Positions 8,512 through 17,894 are shown, numbered from the stretch's first letter. The stretch: 42,834 bases of DNA from DATAAM01 sp036260075 (GCA_036260075.1 DATAAM010000121.1:1-42834); one strand, 5' to 3'. Notes: generated by a model from the letters alone, not told the origin. Made by a program: numbers and translations.

Positions 8512-9276
8512 TCAGATGACCTTGAGCTCCTCCAGGAAGGCGACGATGCGCTCGTGCGCGTCGCCTTCGTCGACCACCACCTCGCCTGCCTGGCGCTCCT
8601 CGGCGGCGGCCACGTCGACCACCTGCTGGCCCACGATGGGCGCCTCGATGCCGAGGTCGCCGACCTTCAGCTCCTCGACCGGCTTGCCCTTGGCCGCCAT
8701 GATCCCCTTGAACGACGGGTACCGCGGCTCGACCACGCCAGCGGTCACCGTGACCAGGCACGGCAGCGGGCACTCCACCTCGTCGTAGCCCGCCTCCGTC
8801 TGCCGGTCGACCTTGACCTTGTCGCCGTCGACCTCGATGTGCTTGGCGAAGGTGACCGACGGCAGCCCCAGGAGCTCGGCCACCTGCACCGGGGTGGTGC
8901 CCGTGTACCCGTCGGTCGACTCGGTGGCGGCCAGGACCAGCTGCGGGTCGGCCCGCTTGATGGCGGCGGCCAACACCTTGGCCGTCGTCAGCGCGTCGGC
9001 GCCCTTCAGCGTGTCGTCGCTGACCAGGATCGCCTTGCTCGCACCCATGGCGAGGGCGGTGCGAAGGCCGCTGACCTCGTTGTTGGGCGCCATGGAGACG
9101 AGCGTGACCTCGCCGCCGCCCGCCTTGTCGACCAGCTGCAGCGCCATCTCGACGCCGTAGGAGTCGGAGTCGTCGAGGATGAGCTTGCCCTCGCGGACCA
9201 GGGTCTTCGTATCGGGATCCAGCTTCCCCGGGGTGGCCGGGTCGGGGATCTGCTTGACGCAGACGACGACGTTCAT
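8512..9276 (-). CDS. etfB: Electron transfer flavoprotein beta subunit
   Basis: A 254-residue EtfB/FixA. It begins with the typical MNVVVCVKQIPDP strand and carries the AMP-binding region and the ATESTDGYTG segment near residue 110. The recognition-loop part AGVVEPRYPSFKGIMAAK is present. It partners with EtfA encoded 91 bp downstream. ATG 9276 was chosen because it matches the family N-terminus; an in-frame TTG 39 bp upstream would add an atypical extension. No strong Shine-Dalgarno is visible. Divergent from the usfX-sigF unit, with 116 bp between the two starts. Confidence 0.95.
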   Translation of the reverse strand: MNVVVCVKQIPDPATPGKLDPDTKTLVREGKLILDDSDSYGVEMALQLVDKAGGGEVTLVSMAPNNEVSGLRTALAMGASKAILVSDDTLKGADALTTAKVLAAAIKRADPQLVLAATESTDGYTGTTPVQVAELLGLPSVTFAKHIEVDGDKVKVDRQTEAGYDEVECPLPCLVTVTAGVVEPRYPSFKGIMAAKGKPVEELKVGDLGIEAPIVGQQVVDVAAAEERQAGEVVVDEGDAHERIVAFLEELKVI

Positions 9277-9392
9277 GGCGGCAGATTGTTTCGCACGCAA
9301 TGCGGATTCCACCAACTGACGCCACTGCTAGCGTCGCGGGCGGGGGAACGGGGCGGCGCCGGCATCGAAGCGTTGCGAGGAAGGAGTTCCTG

Positions 9393-9776
9393 GTGTCCAC
9401 GCAGGACGAGGTGCGGCTCACGGTTCCTGCGACTCCCGAGTTCCTCCGTCTCGCTCGCGTCACCGCGACCGGGCTCGCGAGCCGGCTCGGGTTCACGTAC
9501 GACCAGGTGGAGGACCTGCGCCTGGCGATCGACGAGCTGTGCTTCGCGCTCATCGGCACCAAGGGCAAGGTCGGCACGGTCAACCTCCAGTACCACGTCG
9601 CCGCCGACGGCCTCGAAGTCGAAGGGGTGGGCTGGTTCGAGGAGGACGTGGCGCAGGGCCCGACGTTGAGCGAGTTCTCACAGCAGATCCTCCGAGCGCT
9701 GGTCGACGACTACGGCGTGTCGCGCGACCTCGACGGTCGGCCGCGGTTTCGTTTGGTCAAGCGCCGCACGGCATGA
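9393..9776 (+). CDS. UsfX/RsbW-type anti-sigma factor, degenerate N-box
   Basis: A 127-residue GHKL/HATPase-type regulator. The GTG start has AAGGAG 7 nt upstream. The segment VEDLRLAIDELCFALIG (about residues 33-49) aligns with the N-box of RsbW proteins, but the Mg-binding Asn four residues after the Glu is Ala. The later D-x-G-x-G box is not recognisable either (VEGVGWFEED instead). This matches the divergent mycobacterial UsfX group better than Bacillus RsbW. It overlaps the sigma factor gene by ATGA and so very likely binds and inhibits that sigma factor. No anti-anti-sigma gene is in the window. Confidence 0.8.
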   Translation: MSTQDEVRLTVPATPEFLRLARVTATGLASRLGFTYDQVEDLRLAIDELCFALIGTKGKVGTVNLQYHVAADGLEVEGVGWFEEDVAQGPTLSEFSQQILRALVDDYGVSRDLDGRPRFRLVKRRTA

Positions 9777-10525
9777 GCTTCGAACCCGAGCAGCGGGAGG
9801 AGTTGCGCAGGAAGTTCGCGGAGTTCGCGACCACCCGCGACGCCGCGCTGCGCGACGAGCTGGTCGAGGCCCACCTCGGGTTGGCGGAGTACCTCGCCCG
9901 TCGGTTCAGCAACCGCGGCGAGCCGCTCGACGACCTGGTGCAGGTGGCCTCCGTGGGGCTGCTCAAGGCCGTCGACCGCTTCGACCCCGACCGGGGTGTG
10001 GAGTTCTCCACGTACGCCACCCACACGATCGTGGGCGAGCTCAAGCGGCACTTCCGCGACAAGGGGTGGGCCGTGCGGGCACCCCGCCGCATGCAGGAGC
10101 TGTACCTGCGGCTGGGCAAGATCATCAGCACACTGAGCCAGGATCTCGGCCGCTCCCCCACGATCCCCGAGCTGGCGACCGAGGCCCAGGTGTCGGAGGA
10201 AGAGGTGCTGGAGGCGCTGGAAGCGGGCCAGGCCTACCGGTTCGCCTCGCTCGACGCGCCGAGCCCGGGCGACGACGACGGCGACACGCTCGGGGCGCAC
10301 ATGGGCGAGGACGACCCCGAGCTGGTCGACGCCGAGCACCGCGCCGCCCTGTCCCCCCTGATCAGTCAGCTGCCGCCTCGGGAGCAGAAGATCCTCCACT
10401 ACCGCTTCTTCGAGGGCATGACGCAGTCGGAGATCGCCGCCCGCCTCGGCATCAGCCAGATGCACGTGTCGCGGTTGCTCGCCCGCAGCCTGGCGCAACT
10501 GCGCTCCGCCGCCGAAGACGGGTGA
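9773..10525 (+). CDS. sigF: SigF/SigB-type RNA polymerase sigma factor
   Basis: A 250-residue group 3 sigma-70 factor. Region 2 carries DDLVQVASVGLLKAVDRFDP and EFSTYATHTIVGELKRHFRD. Region 3 follows with VRAPRRMQEL, and region 4 ends with QSEIAARLGISQMHVSRLLARSL, the DNA-reading helix-turn-helix. These match the SigF/SigB/SigG stress and sporulation class rather than ECF factors, which lack region 3. The ATG overlaps the upstream UsfX-like gene, so sigma and its antagonist are made together. In relatives this class controls stress and stationary-phase regulons; its targets here are unknown. Confidence 0.9.
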   Translation: MSFEPEQREELRRKFAEFATTRDAALRDELVEAHLGLAEYLARRFSNRGEPLDDLVQVASVGLLKAVDRFDPDRGVEFSTYATHTIVGELKRHFRDKGWAVRAPRRMQELYLRLGKIISTLSQDLGRSPTIPELATEAQVSEEEVLEALEAGQAYRFASLDAPSPGDDDGDTLGAHMGEDDPELVDAEHRAALSPLISQLPPREQKILHYRFFEGMTQSEIAARLGISQMHVSRLLARSLAQLRSAAEDG

Positions 10526-10586
10526 CGCGCCGGCGCTGCCGACGGGGGGCGCGGGGCCGCCGGGACACGGCGACGGTGCGGTCCTC

Positions 10587-11504
10587 GTGAGGGTCCTCCT
10601 GCTCGTGAACACCTCGGCGTCCGCCGTGACGGCGCGGGCGCGCGTCGTCATCCAGAAGGCCCTCTCGGCGGACCACGACGTGACGGTGGCCGAGACCTCG
10701 CGTCGCGGGCACGCCACCCGCCTGGCCCAGGGCGCGGCCGCCGACGGGTTGGACGCGGTCGTGGTGCTGGGCGGCGACGGCACCCTGAACGAGGCGGCCA
10801 ACGGCCTGGCGGGCTCCTCGACCGCCCTCGGCGTGCTCCCGGGCGGCTCGACCAATGTGTTCGCCCGCACCATCGGCATGACGAACGACGCCGTAGAGGC
10901 CACCGGCGAGCTCTTGGCGGCGATGGGAGCCGGCGCCCGCCGACGCATCGGGTTGGGCTCGGTGAACGGTCGCTACTTCCTGTTCAACGTGGGTCTGGGC
11001 TTCGACGCCGCCGTGGTGGCCCAGGTGGAGAAGCGGGGGGCGCTCAAGCGCTACGCCGGGCACCCGCTCTTCGTCTACGCCGCCTTCGCCACCTGGTTCC
11101 GCCACTACGACCGCAGCCGGCCGCGCTTCGCTCTGCAGGCTGACGGCACCGAGGTCGAGGGGGCCGGGTTCGCCATCGTGCAGAACACCAACCCCTACAC
11201 CTACCTGGGCGGCCTCCCGCTCAACACCGCGCCCGCCGCCGGGTTCGACACCGGCCTGTCGGTGGTGGCCTTCCGCAGCCTCCACTTCACCACCCTGCTG
11301 GGCGCGGCCGCCTCGGCCCTGCGCTCCGGCCGACGGCTGCGCCGCTCGCCGCGCATCGCCACCGCCGACCACCTGGACCGCGTGGCGGTGACGGGGTTCG
11401 GGCCCTTCCCCTACCAGGTGGACGGCGACTACCTGGGCGAGGTGGAGGCGGTGGAGCTGCGCCACCACGCCGCCTGCCTCGACCTCTTCGTGCCGCCCTC
11501 CTAG
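10587..11504 (+). CDS. Diacylglycerol kinase-type lipid kinase
   Basis: A 305-residue DAGK catalytic-domain protein of the YegS/DgkB/BmrU group. The nucleotide loop GGDGTLNEAANGL begins at residue 62 and LPGGSTNVFAR follows. The C-terminal beta-sandwich ends with the VDGDYLG signature. Members phosphorylate diacylglycerol or related lipids, or ceramide/sphingoid bases. GTG start at 10587, 61 bp after sigF, so co-transcription is possible. Its TAG stop shares a palindromic CTAG with the stop of the convergent glycerophosphodiesterase, a partner activity in glycerolipid turnover. Confidence 0.88.
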   Translation: MRVLLLVNTSASAVTARARVVIQKALSADHDVTVAETSRRGHATRLAQGAAADGLDAVVVLGGDGTLNEAANGLAGSSTALGVLPGGSTNVFARTIGMTNDAVEATGELLAAMGAGARRRIGLGSVNGRYFLFNVGLGFDAAVVAQVEKRGALKRYAGHPLFVYAAFATWFRHYDRSRPRFALQADGTEVEGAGFAIVQNTNPYTYLGGLPLNTAPAAGFDTGLSVVAFRSLHFTTLLGAAASALRSGRRLRRSPRIATADHLDRVAVTGFGPFPYQVDGDYLGEVEAVELRHHAACLDLFVPPS

Positions 11505-12157
11505 GCCGACAGCACGGCCCGGGCGAACCCGGGGCGGTTGGTGATGACGGCGTCGACGCCCAGCGCCGCCACCTCCCGCAGGCGACCGGCCTCGTCGACC
11601 GTCCACGTGGTCACGCTCACGCCCGCCTCGTGGGCGGCGGCCACCAGCTCGGGGGTGAGCGCCTCGTGGTAGGGGTGGACGGCGCCGTGGCCCCGCTCCA
11701 CGACCAGGGCCAGCGCCGCCTGCGGCTCGAACCAGGCAGGCGTGAGCAGCCCGGTGGGGACGCCGGGGGCGGCGGCCCGGACGGCGTCCACGGTGGCGAG
11801 CGAGAACGAGGAGACGACCACCCGGTCGACGCCGCCACGGGCCCGCAGCAGGGCGACCACCTCGGCCGCCACCGTCTCTTCGGGGTCCCACCCGGGCTCG
11901 TGGGGCAGGTTCTTGACCTCCACGTTGACGAGCAGGCCCCGGCAGGCGTCGAGCGCCGCCGCCAGAGAGGGCACGGACGCGGGCACGGCGGCCCCCGGGG
12001 GCAGCGGGTCGTGGCGCACCACCAGACCGCCGTCGGGGCCCCGGCGCACGTCGAGCTCCACCCCGTCGGCGCCCTGCCGGGCGGCCTCGGCGAACGCCTC
12101 GAGCGTGTTCTCCGGGCGGTCGGCCGAGGCGCCCCTATGGGCTATGACAGAAATCAC
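11501..12157 (-). CDS. Glycerophosphodiester phosphodiesterase
   Basis: A 218-residue GDPD-family TIM-barrel. The catalytic HR pair is at residues 7-8 (IAHRGA), the metal ligands follow in ENTLEAF (E17) and VELDVR (E34, D36), and the second catalytic His is in VVRHDP (H49). The enzyme cleaves glycerophosphodiesters to glycerol 3-phosphate and an alcohol. No signal peptide is present, so it should be cytoplasmic. It uses a GTG start. It is convergent with the lipid kinase (shared CTAG stops) and divergent from the WhiB gene. Confidence 0.9.
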   Translation of the reverse strand: MISVIAHRGASADRPENTLEAFAEAARQGADGVELDVRRGPDGGLVVRHDPLPPGAAVPASVPSLAAALDACRGLLVNVEVKNLPHEPGWDPEETVAAEVVALLRARGGVDRVVVSSFSLATVDAVRAAAPGVPTGLLTPAWFEPQAALALVVERGHGAVHPYHEALTPELVAAAHEAGVSVTTWTVDEAGRLREVAALGVDAVITNRPGFARAVLSA

Positions 12158-12187
12158 CCTTTTGGGCTCCCGAAAAAATCACCCCAC

Positions 12188-12220
12188 CTGCTTGCAATTG
12201 CGAGCAGCCGTCCGTACCCT
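12188..12220 (+). promoter_or_regulatory. whiB promoter with near-perfect palindrome over the -35
   Basis: CTGCTTGCAATTGCGAGCAG (12188-12207) is a 20-bp dyad with a single mismatched pair. It covers a TTGCAA -35 (12192-12197), followed after exactly 17 bp by TACCCT (12215-12220) as a -10. The placement suggests a repressor or activator site controlling the WhiB gene about 85 bp downstream. The bound protein is unknown; WhiB autoregulation is one possibility. Confidence 0.5.
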
Positions 12221-12305
12221 AGGCCCTACCGACACCTTCCACGCCGTTCACGAGCCGGTCCCCGCCTTGTGAACCGCTTCACGAATCACCGCCGAGGAGG
12301 CCACG

Positions 12306-12596
12306 GTGGCCCTCACCTGGAGCCGAACGATCGACTGGGACCAGGACGACTGGCGTCTGAACGCCGCCTGTCGCGACACCGACCCCGACCTGTTCTTCCC
12401 GGTCGGCACCACCGGTCCGGCCTTGGAGCAGATCGACGCCGCCAAGGCGGTCTGCCGCACATGCGACTCCCAGGCCGCCTGCCTGGAGTTCGCCCTGGCC
12501 ACCAACCAGGAGTCGGGCATCTGGGGCGGCACCTCGGAGGAGGAGCGCCGCAAGCTGCGCAAGGCGTGGGTCGCCCGGCGCCGCCGCGCCGGCTGA
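12306..12596 (+). CDS. WhiB-family Fe-S transcription regulator, WhiB1-like
   Basis: A 96-residue Wbl protein. Four cluster cysteines are C22, C50, C53 and C59 (C-X2-C-X5-C for the last three). The beta-turn GIWGGTSEEERRKL and a basic tail VARRRRAG follow. TDPDLFFPVGTTGPALEQI closely resembles the WhiB1 group, which binds a 4Fe-4S cluster and the primary sigma factor and responds to nitric oxide. GTG start with GAGGAGG just upstream. A strong hairpin follows the stop. It lies between the GDPD gene (divergent) and the TetR gene (convergent). Confidence 0.92.
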   Translation: MALTWSRTIDWDQDDWRLNAACRDTDPDLFFPVGTTGPALEQIDAAKAVCRTCDSQAACLEFALATNQESGIWGGTSEEERRKLRKAWVARRRRAG

Positions 12597-12620
12597 GCGC
12601 CCGTCTCGTCCCCTGATCGT

Positions 12621-12642
12621 GAGCGGCCCTCCGGGGCCGCTC
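12621..12642 (+). terminator. Hairpin between whiB and tetR
   Basis: GAGCGGCC (12621-12628) and GGCCGCTC (12635-12642) form a perfect 8-bp GC-rich stem with a 6-nt loop between the convergent WhiB and TetR genes. There is no U-tract, as is common in high-GC Actinobacteria. It can act for both strands. Confidence 0.6.
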
Positions 12643-12656
12643 GTTCGCGCCGGGCC

Positions 12657-13235
12657 TCAGCGGCCGGGGGCCGCCACCAGGGCGTGGTCGAGTGCCCGGC
12701 GAACGAGCCGGTCGAGGTCGCCGTGGCCCTCTGCCACCCACAGCTGCAGCGCCACCTGGAGGGCTCCGACGAGCGAGCTGGCGAGGATGCGCTCGTCGAG
12801 GGAGGCCTCCTCCTTGCCCTTGGCCGAGGCCAGCGCGTCGGCCAGGGACCGCTCCCATGTGGCGCGGATGGCCAGCACCCGCTCGAAGAGCCGTTCGTCG
12901 GTCGTGCACAGCCGGAGGCGGTCGGTGACCTCGGGGTGCCGCTGGAGGTAGCGGGCGAACCGCCGGATGACGGTGGCCAGCACGCGGCGGTCGTCGCCTT
13001 CGCCCGCCGCCTCGGTGACGGCTTCGCACAACGAGGCCAGGTAGCGCTCGTGACCCGCGAAGACGACGTCTTCCTTGGTGCGGAAGTAGCGGAAGAACGT
13101 GCGCTCGGACACGTCGGCGGCGTCGGCGATGTCGGCCACGGTGGTGGCCTCGAACCCTCGCGTGGTGAACAGCCGGACGGCCGCCTCCGCGATCTCGGTC
13201 TCCGTCCGGGAGCGATTGCGCTCTCTGAGGCCCAT
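12657..13235 (-). CDS. TetR-family transcription regulator
   Basis: A 192-residue TetR/AcrR repressor. The N-terminal helix-turn-helix is complete: AAVRLFTTRGFEATTVADIADAADVSERTFFRYFRTKED (written with its key ends, about residues 19-57: AAVRLF, TTVADIA, TFFRYF). The F-F-R-Y-F recognition helix is of the MftR-like kind seen often in Actinobacteria. The C-terminal helical ligand domain gives no hint of its effector. ATG 13235 is preferred over an upstream in-frame start that would run into the promoter. A dyad and promoter between this gene and the divergent hybrid kinase suggest autoregulation. Confidence 0.9.
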   Translation of the reverse strand: MGLRERNRSRTETEIAEAAVRLFTTRGFEATTVADIADAADVSERTFFRYFRTKEDVVFAGHERYLASLCEAVTEAAGEGDDRRVLATVIRRFARYLQRHPEVTDRLRLCTTDERLFERVLAIRATWERSLADALASAKGKEEASLDERILASSLVGALQVALQLWVAEGHGDLDRLVRRALDHALVAAPGR

Positions 13236-13275
13236 GTGCCCTCCCCGGCCTCGCACCTTAGTCCGCCGCAACGTG

Positions 13276-13300
13276 GTGTCATTATCTGCCTACTTGACAC
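13276..13300. promoter_or_regulatory. Operator-like dyad in the tetR / hybrid kinase intergenic region
   Basis: GTGTCA (13276-13281) and TGACAC (13295-13300) are perfect inverted arms separated by 13 bp. On the minus strand a TTGCCA box, 18 bp, then GATAAT fits a promoter for the TetR gene, with the -10 inside the dyad spacer. A TTGACA on the plus strand (13294-13299) lies inside the right arm. The site therefore could control both divergent genes. Confidence 0.5.
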
Positions 13301-13319
13301 TGTATGGCAAGATCATGAC

Positions 13320-15313
<1,994 letters not shown>

Positions 15314-15314
<1 letters not shown>

Positions 15315-15339
15315 CCGCTGCGGTCCGAGTCGCAGCGGC
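15314..15339. terminator. Bidirectional hairpin between the convergent kinase genes
   Basis: GCCGCTGCG (15314-15322) and CGCAGCGGC (15331-15339) make a perfect 9-bp stem with an 8-nt loop, starting at the last base of the hybrid kinase stop codon and ending 20 bp before the PdtaS-like stop. The placement between convergent genes and the lack of a U-tract fit a bidirectional actinobacterial terminator. Confidence 0.65.
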
Positions 15340-15358
15340 AATCCGAGCCCGGACCTGA

Positions 15359-16822
15359 CTAGGCGCTGCGCTCCGAGGCGATCGGGATGTGCAGCTCGAC
15401 GGTCGTGCCCCCGTCGGTGCGCATCTCGATGCGGCCGCTCAGCTGGCCGGTGACCAGGTCGCGCACGATCGAGAGCCCCAGGCTGGTGGTGGCGTCGATC
15501 GAGAAGCCCGGCGGCAGGCCGCGCCCGTTGTCGCGGACGAGCACGAACAGCTCGCTGCCCTCGTTGCGCAGGGAGACCTCGACACGCTGCTCGCGACGGG
15601 CGAGGTCGGGCGGAAATCCGTGCTCCACGGCGTTCTGGAGCAGCTCCGTCAGGACGACGGCGAGCGGGGTGGCCAGCTCGGCAGGAAGCTCGCCCGCGTC
15701 GCCCTCGACGTGGAACAGCACGGGGCGCTCGGGCGTGAGCACGCCCTCCCGGGCCATGCGGACCAGCGGGTCGATGATCTCGTTGAAGTCGACCTGCTCA
15801 CCCGCCTCGCGGGAGAGGATCTCGTGCACCAAGGCGATGGAGCGGATGCGGCGCTCGGCCTCCTGGAGCGCCACCCGCCCTTCACCCGGGGGCAGGCGCC
15901 GGCCCTGGAGCCGCAGCAGCGACGAGATGGTCTGCAGGTTGTTCTTCACCCGGTGGTGGACCTCGCGGATGGTGGCGTCCTTGGAGACGAGGAGGCGATC
16001 GCGGCGGCGCACGTCCGACACGTCGCGCACGAGCACGAGGGCGCCCGACACGTCGCCGTCGTCCTGGAGGGGGATGCAGCGGAGCGATACGACGACGTCC
16101 TTGCGCGGGCCGATCTCCTCGGTGATCGGCACCGCGTCGAAGAACGCCCGCTGCACGGCGGTCTCCTCCACCCCGAGCTCGTCGAGGCGCATCCCGACCA
16201 CGTTGGAGTGGATACCCATGCGGTGCATGGCGTTGACGGCGTTGGGCGAGGCGTACTGCACCCGCCCGGTGCCGTCGAGCACCAGCACGCCGTCGCCCAC
16301 GCGGGGCGACTCCTCCGGGCTGGCGTCGTCGACCCCGTAGGGGAACTCGCCGCGAACGATCATGCGGGCGAAGCGCTCGAAGGTCTCCACGTAGACCCGC
16401 TCCAGCTCGCCCGGCCGTCGGCCCACGCTCAGCGGCGAGTCGCGGGTGAGCACGGCGACGACCTCGCCGTGGTGGCGGACGGGGATGCACTGCGTGCGAG
16501 CCCGCTCGCCCCGGGGCTCGACGACCAGCTCGCCGTCCATGATCTGCTGCGTGCGCCAGGAACGGGCCACCAGCGGGCGCTCGGCCTCGTCGAGGAGGGT
16601 GCCCACGAGGTCCTCGTGGTGCAGGGTCTGCGCCGTGGTGGGCCGCATCTGCCCGAAGACCAGGAAGCGGCCCCCGTCGGTGCCCTTGGCGGGCACGAGC
16701 AGGAGGAGGTCGCCGAAGCAGAGGTCGGCGAGCATCCCCCAGGAGGCCATCAGGCGCTGGAGGTGGGCGACGGCGTCGGGGGCGAGGGCGGTCTGCCCGG
16801 CCAGCTCGGCGGGCGAGCTCAC
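15359..16822 (-). CDS. pdtaS: PdtaS-like sensor histidine kinase (HisKA_2)
   Basis: A 487-residue soluble kinase, close to the usual length of PdtaS. The order is an N-terminal GAF-like region (about 1-150), a PAS-like region around VLVLDGTGRVQYASPNAV, then the HisKA_2 phospho-acceptor box EVHHRVKNNLQTISSLL and an HATPase with VVLTELLQNAVEHGF and DNGRGLPPGF. PdtaS phosphorylates the ANTAR-domain antiterminator PdtaR; no ANTAR gene is in the window. The GTG start overlaps the stop of the upstream PHP phosphatase gene (GTGA), so the two are coupled. The stop is convergent with the hybrid kinase. Confidence 0.88.
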   Translation of the reverse strand: MSSPAELAGQTALAPDAVAHLQRLMASWGMLADLCFGDLLLLVPAKGTDGGRFLVFGQMRPTTAQTLHHEDLVGTLLDEAERPLVARSWRTQQIMDGELVVEPRGERARTQCIPVRHHGEVVAVLTRDSPLSVGRRPGELERVYVETFERFARMIVRGEFPYGVDDASPEESPRVGDGVLVLDGTGRVQYASPNAVNAMHRMGIHSNVVGMRLDELGVEETAVQRAFFDAVPITEEIGPRKDVVVSLRCIPLQDDGDVSGALVLVRDVSDVRRRDRLLVSKDATIREVHHRVKNNLQTISSLLRLQGRRLPPGEGRVALQEAERRIRSIALVHEILSREAGEQVDFNEIIDPLVRMAREGVLTPERPVLFHVEGDAGELPAELATPLAVVLTELLQNAVEHGFPPDLARREQRVEVSLRNEGSELFVLVRDNGRGLPPGFSIDATTSLGLSIVRDLVTGQLSGRIEMRTDGGTTVELHIPIASERSA

Positions 16823-17685
16823 AGGGCCACCGGGTGCGGCGTCCGTTGCCGGTACGCCTGGAGCTCGTCGTAGCCCGCGGCGGCCAGCACGGCCCGGAGG
16901 TCGTCGGCCCGGTGGGCCACGGTGGCCACCTCGTGGGCGTCGGAGGCGGTGGTGACCGGCACGCCGCGCGCCTTGAAGCGGGCGAGCAGCGGCGGGGCCG
17001 GGTACTCCTCGCCCACCGGCTTGCGCCAGCCGGCCGACGAGACCTCCGCCGCCATGCCGCTTCCGGCGGCGGCCTCCGCCATGCGGTCGTAGAACTCCTC
17101 GGGTGTGCCGGGCCGCCTGCCGGTCACCTTGCAGAGATCGGGGTGGGCGAGCACGTCGACCACGTCGCACGCCGCCAGCTCCTCCAGCGCCCGCGTGTAG
17201 TCGGCCCAGACGGCCTCCACGGCGCGGTTGTCCCACTCGGCGGCGACCACCGGGTGCTCGTAGTCGTCGAACCCCCAGGCGCCCAGCCAGTGGACGGAGC
17301 CGAGCAGGACGTCGAAGGGGTAACCCTCGACCAGACGTCGAACCTTGTCCATCCGGTCCGGGTAGTAGTCGACCTCGAGGCCGAGCACGACAGGAAGGCC
17401 GGCGGCCTTGGCGGCAACCACGGCGTCGACGTATGCGTCCATATCGACGTGCGCGTGCTCCTGCCAATAGGCCGCCATGGCCTCCTGCAGCCGGGGGTCG
17501 GGGTCGTCCGTCCAGAACCCGCCGAGCACGCCGTCGGCCTGCACGAATCGGAACAAGTGCTCGGTGAGGGCGATCTCGGACACCCCGTGCGTCGCCGCCT
17601 GTTCGCAGTAGGAGGCCAGCTGTTCGAGCGTGGGTGCCGTGCCGATTGTCCCGTGGGGCCAAAGATGGAGGTGGTAATCGAGCAC
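16819..17685 (-). CDS. PHP-domain histidinol-phosphatase-like protein
   Basis: A 288-residue PHP-family metallophosphoesterase. Metal-site motifs run in order: DYHLHL at residues 3-8, ALTEHLFRF, LGLEVDYYP, LLGSVHWLG, VLAHPDLCK and TASDAHE. The family includes HisK histidinol phosphatase, but no other his gene is nearby, so another phosphoester is possible. GTG 17685 puts DYHLHL almost at the N-terminus, as in relatives, and has a TACGAT box 7 nt upstream on the same strand, fitting leaderless translation. An in-frame ATG at 17709 is the alternative. Coupled by GTGA to the PdtaS-like gene. Confidence 0.85.
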   Translation of the reverse strand: MLDYHLHLWPHGTIGTAPTLEQLASYCEQAATHGVSEIALTEHLFRFVQADGVLGGFWTDDPDPRLQEAMAAYWQEHAHVDMDAYVDAVVAAKAAGLPVVLGLEVDYYPDRMDKVRRLVEGYPFDVLLGSVHWLGAWGFDDYEHPVVAAEWDNRAVEAVWADYTRALEELAACDVVDVLAHPDLCKVTGRRPGTPEEFYDRMAEAAAGSGMAAEVSSAGWRKPVGEEYPAPPLLARFKARGVPVTTASDAHEVATVAHRADDLRAVLAAAGYDELQAYRQRTPHPVAL

Positions 17686-17712
17686 GCGGCCAATCGTACG
17701 GGGCGGCATGCG

Positions 17713-17741
17713 TTCGAATCCGCTCAGCGGGTTGGTACCCT
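17713..17741 (+). promoter_or_regulatory. Putative promoter of the giant RTX gene
   Basis: TTCGAA (17713-17718), a 17-bp gap and TACCCT (17736-17741) fit a -35/-10 pair. The same GTACCCT -10 form appears before the WhiB gene and the dGTPase gene. Transcription from here would start near 17748 and give a leader of about 147 nt. Confidence 0.4.
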
Positions 17742-17747
17742 TGCCGA

Positions 17748-17894
17748 ACAAAGAGGCGGAAAGGGCCCGGGGGACTCTCAGGACACACGGGGCCTTGCCG
17801 ATCGAACGAAGCACTGCGTCCCCGGCGGCGAGCTTGTTGCTGCCGGTGCTCGCACCATACCTGCCCCGGGGCGGGGCCAAGGAGGAACCCCCGA
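17748..17894 (+). promoter_or_regulatory. Structured 5' leader of the RTX gene, RBS in a hairpin loop
   Basis: The leader can pair CCGGGGGAC (17767-17775) with GTCCCCGG (17818-17825), enclosing a smaller stem. Near the start codon CGGGG (17872-17876) can pair with CCCCG (17889-17893), leaving AAGGAGG in the loop. I do not match it to a known riboswitch. Control of initiation by RNA structure is an inference. Confidence 0.3.

Noticed and set aside
12684..13319. An N-terminal extension of the hybrid kinase frame upstream of GTG 13320.
   Set aside because: It would run through the entire TetR gene on the other strand, and the extra sequence has no sensor-domain features. The TetR reading is the real one.
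17711..17722. TTCGAATCC resembling a tRNA T-loop.
   Set aside because: The flanking bases do not form a T stem and no acceptor, D or anticodon arms surround it.
17771..17783. GGGACTCTCAGGA resembling the 3' half of a glycine riboswitch.
   Set aside because: The 5' GGAGAG half and the CCGAAGG core are missing, and the downstream gene is not related to glycine.
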